The notes under the pieces are model-generated. The model did no database searches, was not told the DNA's origin, and saw nothing but the letters and a program-made list of their open reading frames with translations. A stretch of DNA of 52,912 nt from Calothrix sp. HK-06. GTDB taxonomy: Bacteria; Cyanobacteriota; Cyanobacteriia; Cyanobacteriales; Nostocaceae. How positions within the stretch are numbered: position 1 is the first letter of the stretch; every line of letters starts with the position of its first letter. The stretch covers positions 1-52,912 of the forward strand of contig NZ_MRCD01000065.1 in NCBI RefSeq assembly GCF_001904745.1, written 5' to 3'. Made by a program: the position numbers and the translations under genes. This document shows positions 44,512 to 52,912 of this stretch, piece by piece.

Positions 44512-44641
44512 TGTTATATTTCTATAAACTCCTTAATTAAATAATACCTCATAATGCACTTGTACTTGTAAGTTGAGTGATGATAGGATTTTCTGACATA
44601 ATGCATTACTGACTAATGACAATTTTAGAGTTGTCTTAAAG

Positions 44642-44661
44642 CCCCCCGAATTCGCGGGGGG
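44642..44661 (-). terminator. GC hairpin after glcF
   Basis: CCCCCCG, a 6-base loop, CGGGGGG: a 7-bp GC stem ten bases after the glcF stop on the minus strand, followed by CTTTAA. Part of the C-run/G-run palindrome family (a further GGGTTTGGGGGATT lies at 44660-44673). Plausible 3' end for the glcF transcript, though the U-tract is short. Confidence 0.5.
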
Positions 44662-44670
44662 TTTGGGGGA

Positions 44671-46023
44671 TTAACTCAATTTCTCACCACGAATTGCATA
44701 ATCTAACAATTCTATTGGATGTATTACTTCAACATTTTTACCTTGTGCTTTCAAGTGCTTGGTAATTTGCAGCGTGCATCCTGGGTTTGGTGAAGCTATT
44801 AGCTCGGCGCCAGTATTAAGTAAATTCTGCACTTTTTGCGCTCCCAGTTCTTCAGCCACATCAGGTTGCAGCATATTATATACACCTGCACTTCCACAGC
44901 ATAACGCCGCATCTAATGGTTCTTTTAATTTGATATTTGGTATTTGCTGTAAAAGTTGACGTGGTTGGACGCTAATTTTTTGACCATGTAGTAGGTGACA
45001 GGCATCTTGGTAGACTAATGTCAAGGGTTTTTCGGTAATTGGTGATAGTTTTGTTGTTAAGCCAATGGTTGCTAAAAATTCTTGTGCATCTCTGACTTTT
45101 GCTGCAAATTGCTTGGCTTTTTCGCTGTATTCTGGGTCGTTTTCTAAAATGTGACCGTATTCTTTTAAGGTGTGTCCGCAACCTGCTGCATTAATAATTA
45201 CATAATCAACGTTGGTGTCGGCAAAGCTGTCTATCATTTGCTTTGCTAATGCTTGTGCTTGTTGAGTTTGTCCTTGGTGTTCTGGTAGTGCAGCACAGCA
45301 TCCTTGTGATTTGGGGATGACTACTTCACAACCGTTTGCTGTTAGTACACGTACTGTTGCTTCGTTGACTGGTGAGAAAAATAAGCGTTGTACACAACCC
45401 AAAATTACACCGACACGGTAACGTTTTTCTCCTTGAGCAGGAATGATTGTTGGTAGGTTACTCTGAAATGATTTTAAGGTGATTTCTGGTAATATCGAGT
45501 CCATCGCGGCTAGGCGAGGTGATATGAGTTTGAGTAAACCTGTTGCGCGTACTAGTTTTTGTAAACCTAGTTTTTGATAGATAAACAAAGGAACTAGAAA
45601 AACACGCAAAAGATTCGGGTAAGGAAATAACGTGAAGATTAATTTTCGTATTAATGTATCAAACCAGTTACGAGAGTAGTTACGTTCGACTTGATGACGA
45701 GTTGCGGATATTAGTTTGTCGTACTGTACCCCAGAAGGACAGGTAGTTACACACGCAAGACATCCTAAACATGAGTCAAAGTGTTGTGCGGATGCTTCGT
45801 TGAGCGCTATTTCACCTTCGTTTATTGCGTCCATTAAATAGATACGTCCACGTGGGGAGTCCATTTCTTTGCCCAAGACTCTATAACTTGGACATGTTGA
45901 GAGACAAAACCCGCAGTGTACACAGCTATCTATCAGTTTGGGGTCGGGTGGATGATTTGCGTCAAACCCTTTGAGGTTTTTGATGTTAGCAGTCTCGTTG
46001 ATTGGATTTTCTGAAGTTTGCAT
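44671..46023 (-). CDS. glcF: glycolate dehydrogenase iron-sulfur subunit
   Basis: 450 residues. GlcF passes electrons from the FAD subunits of glycolate dehydrogenase towards quinone, in photorespiration (glycolate to glyoxylate). Seen: two 4Fe-4S ferredoxin motifs, CVHCGFCLSTCPSY near residue 34 and CLGCLACVTTCPSG near 90, then two CCG domains with GVILGCVQRLFF, GCCAALPEHQG, NAAGCGHTLKEYG, YQDACHLLHGQ and LCCGSAGVYNMLQ. Full length. Transcribed in the same direction as glcE, which lies 496 bases upstream; the long repeat-filled gap suggests separate promoters or a disrupted operon. Confidence 0.95.
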   Translation of the reverse strand: MQTSENPINETANIKNLKGFDANHPPDPKLIDSCVHCGFCLSTCPSYRVLGKEMDSPRGRIYLMDAINEGEIALNEASAQHFDSCLGCLACVTTCPSGVQYDKLISATRHQVERNYSRNWFDTLIRKLIFTLFPYPNLLRVFLVPLFIYQKLGLQKLVRATGLLKLISPRLAAMDSILPEITLKSFQSNLPTIIPAQGEKRYRVGVILGCVQRLFFSPVNEATVRVLTANGCEVVIPKSQGCCAALPEHQGQTQQAQALAKQMIDSFADTNVDYVIINAAGCGHTLKEYGHILENDPEYSEKAKQFAAKVRDAQEFLATIGLTTKLSPITEKPLTLVYQDACHLLHGQKISVQPRQLLQQIPNIKLKEPLDAALCCGSAGVYNMLQPDVAEELGAQKVQNLLNTGAELIASPNPGCTLQITKHLKAQGKNVEVIHPIELLDYAIRGEKLS

Positions 46024-46101
46024 AGGAGTTAAGAGGAGGGGTAAAGTTTGTTTTTATTAATGTAGATTGCAGGCGCCGTACACTATAAAGTGAGAAAGTT
46101 T

Positions 46102-46496
46102 GCAACGGATACAACGGATGTAACGGATAAACATATAAAAGAATTGTTTATAGATTATTAATTGTTAAGCCTCCTACGGGATTCGTCAGTTTGCCCGCAT
46201 TCTTTTATATGCTGTTTGTGACTATTCTAAAAACGGGTTACAACTTCACAATATTTCAAGCTTGAACATATAAAAGATGCTACCCTACCCTACCCTTCGG
46301 GAAAACTTCGTTAACGGGATATCCTTCGGATAACGGGAAAACTACCCTGCGGGAAAGCTTCGCTTACGTTTACGTTCCTCAGCATGACAGAAGATGCTAC
46401 CCTACGGGAAAAGCTCCGCTTTACGTTCCTCAGCATGACAGAAGTCTATAGTTTGACCCGTTTGCAGTATAATCAATCATCCGTTACATCCGTTGC
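46102..46496. repeat. repeat mosaic between glcE and glcF
   Basis: Bounded by inverted arms: ACAACGGATGTAACGGAT (46111-46128, preceded by GCAACGGAT) and ATCCGTTACATCCGTTGC (46479-46496). Inside: a 25-bp exact direct repeat around TTTACGTTCCTCAGC at 46369-46393 and 46420-46444; AGATGCTACCCTAC at 46275 and 46392; ACATATAAAAGA motifs at 46130 and 46266 with an inverted copy at ~46199; and several CGGGAAAAC.TCG pieces. No protein is encoded. The CAACGGAT family recurs at 7263-7313. Confidence 0.75.
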
Positions 46497-46519
46497 CAGT
46501 TTTCCTCCCCAACACATCG

Positions 46520-47809
46520 CTAGGTTATAAATCTTCCAGGGTTTAAAATATTCTCTGGGTCAAATTGCTGTTTTATCTTTCGCATCAAATCTAGCCCATT
46601 TCCAGTGTAACCCCATACATCTGTTTTCTGCTTGATTGAAGCAGGCGCCTCTAAAATTGTCAAATATCCACTGTGCTTTTGACATAACGCACGCGCTTCT
46701 AATACTTTGTCTAGATGCGTAAACTCCAATATTCCTAAACCACTACTGATATGCACCATTCCCATCTCTCCTAAACTCAACACACCAACTGCTTGTGTCG
46801 GTAATATTCCTATTTTGCATTTAATTAAGTCTGTATTACTGGAAGAATGGATTTGTTGTTGCAATTTCTCCCATAAGCTTGCGTCATCTTCTAATTCATA
46901 TAAATTTCCTTGCATACCTAATTTCTGCCCAACCTCTAAAAGTCGAATTGCTTGCTCCTTAACACTTTCGGCAATACTTTGAAAGCGGACAATTAATCCT
47001 AGTCCTTTACCTAACTCTAAATTTGTTACTAGTTGCCTCGATAGTAAATCTGCTTGTGTAGGAGTTAACGCAGAACCACGTAAAATGTCTGCTGCTTGCT
47101 GTATTGCATCACTCTCACCCGTTAGTACAATAGTAGAAGATGCTGACTGCATGGGATATAACCTAAATGTTGCTTGGGTAATAATTCCTAAACTGCCATA
47201 CGAACCTGTAAATAATTTCATCAAATCATAACCGGCAACATTTTTTACCACCCTTCCTCCAGCTTTTGCAATTTGTCCGTCTGCTAAAACAAACGTTATA
47301 CCTAGTAATTGGTCGCGAACACTGCCGTAACGCTGTCGTAATGAACCAGTATCTCCTGTAGCAATAACACCACCAATTGTTGATAATGGGTTCGGGTCGA
47401 GGGCAAGAAATTGTTTAGTGTTTCCTAACATTTGCTGTAAAGCCGCAAATTTTATGCCAGAATATACTGTTACCGTCAAGTCACCAACTGCATGTTCGAT
47501 AACTTGATTCATCCGCTCGCTACTAATGACTATATCTATATCACTTCCCAAATTGCCCCAACCCAGTTTACTTGCATTGCCGCAACTCAAAATTCGCCAT
47601 TTATTGCCGTGTGCAATAGTTAGAAGTGAAGCTAGTTGATCTTCTGACTGTGGATAAACGATGCAACTAGGAGGTGTGACTGAAGGTAAAAACGCGCGAC
47701 TAATACGGGAAAGGTGACTAGTTTCTATTGCATCCCACATACAAACCGCATCTTCTCCAACTATTGCTGCAATCTGTGGAATTTGTTTTTCTGATAACAT
47801 CGCTTTCAT
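46520..47809 (-). CDS. glcE: glycolate dehydrogenase FAD-binding subunit
   Basis: 429 residues, FAD_binding_4 (VAO/PCMH) fold. Seen: PSCIVYPQSEDQLASLLTIA, GNKWRILSCGNASKLGWGN for the flavin pyrophosphate loop, ALDPNPLSTIGGVIATGDTG, SLRQRYGSVRDQLLGITFVL, KNVAGYDLMKLFTGSYGSLG and the C-terminal PENILNPGRF. It is the small FAD subunit that works with GlcD and GlcF in cyanobacterial glycolate dehydrogenase; glcD is not in the window and is often unlinked in cyanobacteria. The start (MKAMLSEKQIP) has an in-frame Met four codons later. Upstream 47810-48028 is the divergent spacer to the CBS-PAS kinase. Confidence 0.93.
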   Translation of the reverse strand: MKAMLSEKQIPQIAAIVGEDAVCMWDAIETSHLSRISRAFLPSVTPPSCIVYPQSEDQLASLLTIAHGNKWRILSCGNASKLGWGNLGSDIDIVISSERMNQVIEHAVGDLTVTVYSGIKFAALQQMLGNTKQFLALDPNPLSTIGGVIATGDTGSLRQRYGSVRDQLLGITFVLADGQIAKAGGRVVKNVAGYDLMKLFTGSYGSLGIITQATFRLYPMQSASSTIVLTGESDAIQQAADILRGSALTPTQADLLSRQLVTNLELGKGLGLIVRFQSIAESVKEQAIRLLEVGQKLGMQGNLYELEDDASLWEKLQQQIHSSSNTDLIKCKIGILPTQAVGVLSLGEMGMVHISSGLGILEFTHLDKVLEARALCQKHSGYLTILEAPASIKQKTDVWGYTGNGLDLMRKIKQQFDPENILNPGRFIT

Positions 47810-48028
47810 TCGCTCACCTATTATTCCCGACTTAACTATTTTATGCCTTTAATTTGAGTAAGGCAGGTACATATCGAGTGGAAATACAGATTTATTGTTT
47901 TGAATGTACCTTAACTCATTAATATAGTTTTATACAAAGAACAAACTAGCTAAACAATTGTGACAGATACAAGACTTAACATATTAATAGTCATTTAACT
48001 TGCACCTGAGCTATGAGAACGCGCGCTT

Positions 48029-49942
48029 ATGCCAACAGTAGAAAGTATTTTCCCGACACTAACGTTTACTTGCGATACACCCTTGCCCCATATAATTGAT
48101 GTTATGGGTGCATATTCAGAATCTACATGTCAAATGGTGCCATGCGATTGTGTTTATGTTGTCGAACAATCACGTTTAGTTGGTATATTTACTGTCAATG
48201 ATTTAGTAAAATTACTGCTTTCTCAAGTAGATTATACTACTATTACAATTGGCGAAGTTATGCAGGCACCTGTAACGGTTGACAAAAACATTGAAACTAG
48301 TACAGCACTATCACTATTTGAAAAACAACATCATAAATCTTTACCTATTGCTGATGAAAACGGTTATTTTTTAGGGATTTTAACACCAGAAAAAATCGCA
48401 GCACAATTACAAACCCAACTTAATGAAACTAAACAACATGCAGTTCGTGCAGAAAAATTGGCAAAAGCTAATCAACAACTACAACAGAAAATTTGCTTTT
48501 CGGTTAAAACCGAAGCACAGCTACTAAAAACAACATCTGAGTTACAGCAAATATTTCAAGCATTTCCTGATATTTATTTTCGTCTTGCTGCGGATGGAAC
48601 AATACTTAGTTACTATTCTCAAGATGATTCAGCACTATATATACCACCAGAAGAATTTTTAGATAAAAAAGTTGAAGAATTAATGCCATCTAAGGTTAGT
48701 GAAAAGTATAATACTGCAATCGTTGAACTTCGCCAAACAAAATCGTTAGTAGCAATAGAGTATTCCTTACTGATGCACAATGAAGAAAGAAGTTATGAAG
48801 CACGTTTACTACCATCAATTCAAGAGCAAGTCATTGTAATTGTTCGTGATATTACACAGCGTAAACAAGCACAAGCTGCTTTGCAAACAGCCAAAGAGGA
48901 ACTTGAGCAGAGAGTTGAAGCTAGGACTTATGAACTAAAAAAAGCTGAAGAACGTTATACACGGGCGATTTGTGCAGGAAAAGTAGGGATATGGGAATGG
49001 AATATTGATTCTAACGAGATATATATTGACTCTAATTTGAAAACAATGTTGGGTTACGCTGATAACGAAATATCAAATAGTTTTGAAGAGTGGTTAAATT
49101 TAGTTCATCCTTCAGATATTGATGCGCTCAAAGTCGAGATAAATGCTTATATTGAAGGTTTGATTCCTAAGTATGAGATAGAGCATCGAATGCGACATCG
49201 CGATGGTCAGTATATTTGGTTTTTAGCACGCGGTACAATTTTGTGTGATATTAACGAGAAAATCTGCTTCATGGCAGGCTCAAATACAGATATTACCGTC
49301 AGTAAGTATACAGAAGCTCGTTTAAAAAGCTCTCTAAAAGAAAAAGAAGTATTACTCAAAGAAATTCATCATCGCGTTAAAAACAATTTGCAAGTCATAT
49401 CTAGCTTACTTAGGCTACAAGCACGGTACATTAAAGATGAAGAAGCATTAGACATTTTGCGTGATAGTCAAAACCGCGTGCGCGCAATGGCAATGATTCA
49501 CGAGAGTTTATATCAATCGACTGACTTGGGTAAGATTAAGTTTTCTGAATATATTCGTAACTTAAGTAATAATCTTGCATCTGGTTACTCCCTTAATAAA
49601 AATATAAAAATTAACTTACAAATTCATCAAGTAGAATTGAGAATAGATACAGCCATTCCCTGCGGTCTCATTATTAACGAGCTTGTTTCAAATGCAATCA
49701 AACACGCATTTATTGACGCTGAGTTTGGAATGATATATATAGAATTTTTAGATTTAGGAAATAGTAAATACTCTTTCAGTGTCAGCGATAATGGAATTGG
49801 TGTTCCCGATGATATTGAATTACGTAGAAACCAATCTTTAGGGTTACAATTGGTTTGGAGCTTAGTTGAGCAATTAGAAGGTTCGATTATTTTTAATAAT
49901 AAACTCGGTACCTCATTCACAATCACATTCGTCGAACAATAA
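48029..49942 (+). CDS. CBS-CBS-PAS-PAS histidine kinase (HisKA_2 type)
   Basis: 637 residues, cytosolic (no membrane segment). Order: CBS pair (~10-130; [44 protein letters not shown]), a coiled linker, PAS 1 (~165-290), coil ([20 protein letters not shown]), PAS 2 with PAC ([19 protein letters not shown] to [13 protein letters not shown]), then HisKA_2 with the phospho-acceptor in [20 protein letters not shown] near residue 445, and HATPase ([35 protein letters not shown]). CBS domains suggest sensing of adenylates or energy state. The hybrid regulator starts 14 bases after the stop, so the two form a signalling operon. Confidence 0.92.
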   Translation: MPTVESIFPTLTFTCDTPLPHIIDVMGAYSESTCQMVPCDCVYVVEQSRLVGIFTVNDLVKLLLSQVDYTTITIGEVMQAPVTVDKNIETSTALSLFEKQHHKSLPIADENGYFLGILTPEKIAAQLQTQLNETKQHAVRAEKLAKANQQLQQKICFSVKTEAQLLKTTSELQQIFQAFPDIYFRLAADGTILSYYSQDDSALYIPPEEFLDKKVEELMPSKVSEKYNTAIVELRQTKSLVAIEYSLLMHNEERSYEARLLPSIQEQVIVIVRDITQRKQAQAALQTAKEELEQRVEARTYELKKAEERYTRAICAGKVGIWEWNIDSNEIYIDSNLKTMLGYADNEISNSFEEWLNLVHPSDIDALKVEINAYIEGLIPKYEIEHRMRHRDGQYIWFLARGTILCDINEKICFMAGSNTDITVSKYTEARLKSSLKEKEVLLKEIHHRVKNNLQVISSLLRLQARYIKDEEALDILRDSQNRVRAMAMIHESLYQSTDLGKIKFSEYIRNLSNNLASGYSLNKNIKINLQIHQVELRIDTAIPCGLIINELVSNAIKHAFIDAEFGMIYIEFLDLGNSKYSFSVSDNGIGVPDDIELRRNQSLGLQLVWSLVEQLEGSIIFNNKLGTSFTITFVEQ

Positions 49943-49956
49943 GGAGGAATTAACTC

Positions 49957-51150
49957 ATGAAAAATATCCTAGTTGTAGAAGACGAGCGCATTATCGCTTG
50001 CGATATTAGAAACTCTTTAGAACGTTCGGGTTATAATGTACCCGCAATTGTGGCATATGGAGAACATGCAATTGAAAAAGCAGAGGCATTAGAGCCAGAT
50101 TTAATATTAATGGATGTAATGCTTAAAGGTCAAATGAGCGGTATTGAAGCAGCAGAAGAAATTTATTATCGGTTTCATATCCCTATTGTATATTTAACAG
50201 CTTATTCGGATGAAAATACACTTACAAAAGCAAAAAATACCCAGCCATTTGGATATGTTTTAAAACCATTTGACGAAGCTCAATTAATTACCACTATTGA
50301 AATTGCATTTTCTCGACATCAAAATGAAATTGTCATGCGAGAAGCGCTGGCAAAAGAGAAAACACTACGCCAATTAAAATCGCAGTTTGTTTCAAAAGTT
50401 AGCCACGAGTTTCGTAATCCTTTAAGTGCCATAATTACTTCTACTGAGTTACTTGCTGTTCAAGGCACCCATATCAACGACACTAAAAAAACTGAATATC
50501 TCAATCATATCAGAAAAGCCGCTACGCATATGACGGACTTATTAGGTGATGTTTTACTTGTTGGTCAAGCTGAAGTCTGTAAAGTTCATTTTAACCCGGC
50601 GCCTCTAAATTTAGAACAATTCTGCAAAGACCTAACCGAAGAGATTCAACTTTGCACAAAAAATTCCAATCCCATTATTTTCACCGCTCAAGGAAGATGT
50701 GCAAAGCAAGGAGAAGATAGCACATCAACTTCTAACTTACGGTGCTTAGAGAAAAACCCAGCAAATACAACAACTAATTTTACCTCTACAAAAGAAGCAA
50801 CCACCCAGTTACCTGTTCTTGACGAAAAGCTGCTACGACATATTTTAAACAACTTGCTCACAAACGCCGTCAAATACTCCCCAAACGGTGAAACTGTCAA
50901 ATTTGATTTATTCTGTCTTCAGGAAGAAGCTATTTTTCGTATCCAAGATAAAGGTATTGGTATTCCCTACACAGACCAAGAAGAATTATTTAATGAATTC
51001 CACCGCTGCCGCAATGTTGGTAAAATTCCTGGTAACGGCTTAGGGTTATCCATCGTCAAACAGTATGTTGAACTACATGGTGGAGATATAAGCTTCGTCA
51101 GCAAAGAGGGAGTTGGCACAACTTTCATCGTTTCTATCCCCCTCAAATAG
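49957..51150 (+). CDS. receiver domain - histidine kinase hybrid
   Basis: 397 residues. Receiver (1-125): acidic pocket VVEDER, phospho-acceptor Asp53 in LILMDVML, switch Thr in IVYLTAYSD, Lys in GYVLKPFD. Then a coil and HisKA with the His in VSKVSHEFRNPLSAI near residue 149, and HATPase with HILNNLLTNAVKYSPNG, FRIQDKGIGIP and GNGLGLSIVKQYVELHGG. A ~45-residue polar insertion (near 250-290) between the HisKA and N-box is unusual in length. An AAGGAGG site precedes the ATG. Probably receives phosphate from the upstream CBS-PAS kinase and passes it on. The final output regulator is not in the window. Confidence 0.92.
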   Translation: MKNILVVEDERIIACDIRNSLERSGYNVPAIVAYGEHAIEKAEALEPDLILMDVMLKGQMSGIEAAEEIYYRFHIPIVYLTAYSDENTLTKAKNTQPFGYVLKPFDEAQLITTIEIAFSRHQNEIVMREALAKEKTLRQLKSQFVSKVSHEFRNPLSAIITSTELLAVQGTHINDTKKTEYLNHIRKAATHMTDLLGDVLLVGQAEVCKVHFNPAPLNLEQFCKDLTEEIQLCTKNSNPIIFTAQGRCAKQGEDSTSTSNLRCLEKNPANTTTNFTSTKEATTQLPVLDEKLLRHILNNLLTNAVKYSPNGETVKFDLFCLQEEAIFRIQDKGIGIPYTDQEELFNEFHRCRNVGKIPGNGLGLSIVKQYVELHGGDISFVSKEGVGTTFIVSIPLK

Positions 51151-51240
51151 CTTTTAAACCAAAATCATCCACATATGGTATATTTATTAGACGGTATCCC
51201 TACCCAGTAACCGTAGATTATAACTAAAGGTGGTTAGTCA

Positions 51241-52257
51241 GTGGGCATAGTAGTTGAAAGCGTATCCAAACAGTTTGGAAGTTTTAAGGCAGTTGATAAC
51301 GTTAGTCTAGAAATTAAAAGCGGTTCGCTAGTAGCGTTGTTAGGACCTTCAGGTTCCGGCAAATCTACATTACTGCGTTTGATTTCAGGTTTAGAACTGC
51401 CCGATACAGGTAGAATATTGTTAACAGGCAAAGACGCGACTTATCAAAGTGTTCAAGAACGGAACATCGGATTTGTATTTCAGCACTATGCTTTATTCAA
51501 ACATCTGACAGTGCGGCAAAATATCGCTTTTGGTCTAGAAATTCGTAAGGCGCCAAAAAATAAAATTAAAAACCGAGTTTCAGAACTACTCGAATTAGTA
51601 CAACTAAGTGGACTTGGAGATAGATACCCATCGCAGCTTTCGGGAGGACAACGGCAGCGTGTCGCATTAGCACGAGCATTAGCAGTGGAACCAGAAGTAT
51701 TATTACTTGATGAACCATTTGGCGCCTTAGACGCAAAAGTTCGTAAAGATTTGCGCGCATGGTTACGACGTTTGCACGATGAAGTGCATGTAACCACAGT
51801 ATTTGTAACCCATGACCAAGAAGAAGCAATGGAAGTCTCTGATGAAGTTGTGGTAATGAATAAAGGTGCTGTCGAGCAAATAGGAACTCCCGCCGAAATT
51901 TATGACCACCCAGCATCAGCATTTGTAATGAGTTTTATTGGTCCAGTAAACGTTTTACCCAGCACATCAGGGTTATTTCAAAGTAACGGGTTCGACTCAG
52001 CACATCCAAAAATGTTCTTGCGACCCCAAGACGTAATCATAGAAACAAATCCAAACGGTACAACAGTACCAGCAAGAATCAGTAGATTAATTAATCTAGG
52101 TTGGGAAATACAAGCCGAGTTAACGTTAGAAGACGGACAAGTAATGACAGCGCACTTATCGCGCGAACGTTTCGATGAATTAAACCTCGAACCACAGCAA
52201 AAAGTCTACGTCAAACCCAAAGACGCTAAATCATTCCCGCTTTATTATTCAATTTGA
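51241..52257 (+). CDS. cysA: sulfate/thiosulfate ABC transporter ATP-binding subunit
   Basis: 338 residues from GTG 51241, with AAAGGTGG upstream. ABC ATPase: Walker [11 protein letters not shown]-loop VFQHYALF, signature [15 protein letters not shown], Walker [14 protein letters not shown]-loop VFVTHDQ. The region [20 protein letters not shown] and the C-terminal regulatory part ([13 protein letters not shown]) match CysA rather than maltose-type ATPases. It energises sulfate import by CysT/CysW with a binding protein, none of which is in the window. Downstream, a 7-bp AGACGCA/TGCGTCT hairpin at ~52281-52325, followed by TTCTTG, may terminate it. Confidence 0.88.
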   Translation: MGIVVESVSKQFGSFKAVDNVSLEIKSGSLVALLGPSGSGKSTLLRLISGLELPDTGRILLTGKDATYQSVQERNIGFVFQHYALFKHLTVRQNIAFGLEIRKAPKNKIKNRVSELLELVQLSGLGDRYPSQLSGGQRQRVALARALAVEPEVLLLDEPFGALDAKVRKDLRAWLRRLHDEVHVTTVFVTHDQEEAMEVSDEVVVMNKGAVEQIGTPAEIYDHPASAFVMSFIGPVNVLPSTSGLFQSNGFDSAHPKMFLRPQDVIIETNPNGTTVPARISRLINLGWEIQAELTLEDGQVMTAHLSRERFDELNLEPQQKVYVKPKDAKSFPLYYSI

Positions 52258-52563
52258 CCATCAAAACAGCAACAAATGTAGAGACGCATAAACCGGAGGT
52301 TTTCTCGCAGGCTAATTTTGCGTCTTTCTTGTTGTATTTCGCGTTTATATATATTTTCCTATTCCCTTTGATGTAGCAAATTTACGTCTGTGGTGGAAGT
52401 GAAATAAAATCAAAACTTTTATTCTAGTTAAGTGTTTATAAGCCAAACTAATTTCAAAGCAATTTGAAATAAATAACTTGTGTTCTAGCAATCGAATCGA
52501 AATTGTAATTATTGCATCGCCAACATCAAGCCATCGTTATAAAAAATCGGAGCAACTAAAACA
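52258..52563. other. 306-base intergenic region, putative cysA terminator and downstream promoter
   Basis: TAGAGACGCA (52279) and TGCGTCTTTC (52319) form a loop-heavy hairpin just after cysA, again built from the TAGAGACG sequence. The remainder is AT-rich. A ribosome site for the last gene is weak (GGAGCAACTAAAACA before ATG). Confidence 0.45.
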
Positions 52564-52912
52564 ATGAAGCCTTCTAAGATATCCAAACTAATATTGACCA
52601 GTGCCTGCGTTTTCGGTATTGCGACCTTACCTATATATTTACCAGCTTCAGCGCAAACAGGTGGTTCGGGTTCGGGTTCGGGTTCGGGTTCAGGTTCAGG
52701 TTCAGGCGCCTCTTCGTCAGGTAGCAGCACTGGTGGTACAACAGGAACTGGCACAACTTCTGGAACGGGTACCACTGGTACAACAGGTACAGGAAGTGGC
52801 TCATTGGGTACAGGTACAAGTGGTACAGGAAGTGGCTCATTGGGTACAGGTACAGGTGGTACAGGAAGTGGCTCATTAGGTACAGGTACAGGTACAAGTG
52901 GTACAGGAAGTG
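52564..52912 (+). CDS. secreted Gly/Ser/Thr-rich protein, 3' end outside window
   Basis: ATG 52564: MKPSKISKLILTSACVFGIA, then TLPIYLPASAQ, a clear Sec signal peptide with an ASA-Q cleavage site. The mature part is low complexity: (GS)7 encoded by GGTTCG/GGTTCA hexamers, then Thr/Gly repeats, with the unit TGSGSLGTGT recurring. Still open at the window edge. From memory, cyanobacterial proteins starting this way end in a WG..G..G membrane-sorting tail; that part is not visible, so the assignment is tentative. Repetitive DNA makes it prone to length change. Reverse-strand and other-frame ORFs over this repeat are shadows. Confidence 0.75.
   Translation, partial: MKPSKISKLILTSACVFGIATLPIYLPASAQTGGSGSGSGSGSGSGSGASSSGSSTGGTTGTGTTSGTGTTGTTGTGSGSLGTGTSGTGSGSLGTGTGGTGSGSLGTGTGTSGTGS

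Noticed and set aside
52509-52897. Minus-strand and second-frame ORFs with Pro-Glu or Val-Arg repeats at the right edge
   Set aside because: They are shadows of the Gly/Ser/Thr repeat DNA; only the frame from 52564 has a signal peptide and sensible start.
1-52912. tRNA, rRNA or tmRNA genes
   Set aside because: No cloverleaf, TTCGA-type T-loop with acceptor pairing, or rRNA core sequence was noticed in any gap by eye; a covariance search would be decisive.

Overview
This window is chromosomal DNA from a filamentous cyanobacterium, most likely of the Nostocales (Calothrix, Rivularia, Scytonema or Nostoc type). The evidence is an NDH-1 subunit K gene, the glycolate dehydrogenase genes glcE and glcF, a ScyD/ScyE-type protein with a PEP-CTERM tail, and families largely confined to cyanobacteria (DUF928, DUF4058, Uma2, a giant Ser/Thr kinase-ATPase-histidine kinase). 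It is AT-rich and loosely packed. It contains many short palindromic repeats and an unusual number of broken genes. The hexamer GGCGCC occurs about 65 times by eye, while GATC is rare everywhere except inside one gene.

Layout. 1-3.6 kb: the end of a GH31 alpha-glucosidase with a starch-binding domain, then a toxin-like gene with a stop-interrupted partner. 3.8-7.0 kb (minus strand): a DHFR-like reductase and a GNAT acetyltransferase in one operon, then a TPR protein. 7.65-13.1 kb: a 1816-residue kinase/ATPase/GAF/histidine kinase with foreign-looking motif usage. 13.1-17.9 kb (minus strand): a run of metabolic genes and relics, namely a collapsed glycosyltransferase, a methyltransferase, two SnoaL-like proteins, a truncated cupin, a lone ndhK and a small conserved protein. 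The last three intact units share an upstream element, and its mirror image lies in front of the divergent NB-ARC/WD40 gene (18.1-21.8 kb). 21.8-26.9 kb: a frameshifted MazE-like antitoxin, an AraC regulator, a truncated ScyD/E protein, a CHAT tail, a DUF1993 protein, a DUF928 protein, a MITE-like element and an alkaline phosphatase fragment. 27.0-28.9 kb: an isonitrile synthase fused to an Fe(II)/2-oxoglutarate oxygenase. 29.0-38.2 kb: a graveyard of accessory genes, dominated by a DUF4011-type helicase-nuclease with two sets of tandem internal repeats and one nonsense codon. 38.4-39.8 kb: an unrecognised small gene with a structured leader, and a DUF4058 gene. 40.1-43.2 kb: a two-gene operon encoding a RelE-like/UvrD-like helicase fusion and a coiled-coil protein with a C-terminal membrane anchor. 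43.4-44.5 kb: a glyoxalase-fold protein and a hicB whose hicA is destroyed. 44.7-47.8 kb (minus strand): glcF and glcE. 48.0-51.2 kb: a CBS-PAS histidine kinase followed by a receiver-histidine kinase hybrid. 51.2-52.9 kb: cysA, then the start of a secreted Gly/Ser/Thr-rich protein.

The core functions (photorespiratory glycolate oxidation, sulfate uptake, two-component signalling, NDH-1) are intact. The accessory material is mostly toxin-antitoxin, helicase, STAND ATPase and repeat sequence, and at least a dozen genes are decayed. The best candidates for an undescribed system are the RelE-helicase/coiled-coil anchor operon at 40.1-43.2 kb and the fused isonitrile enzyme at 27.0 kb. No tRNA, rRNA or CRISPR array was seen.
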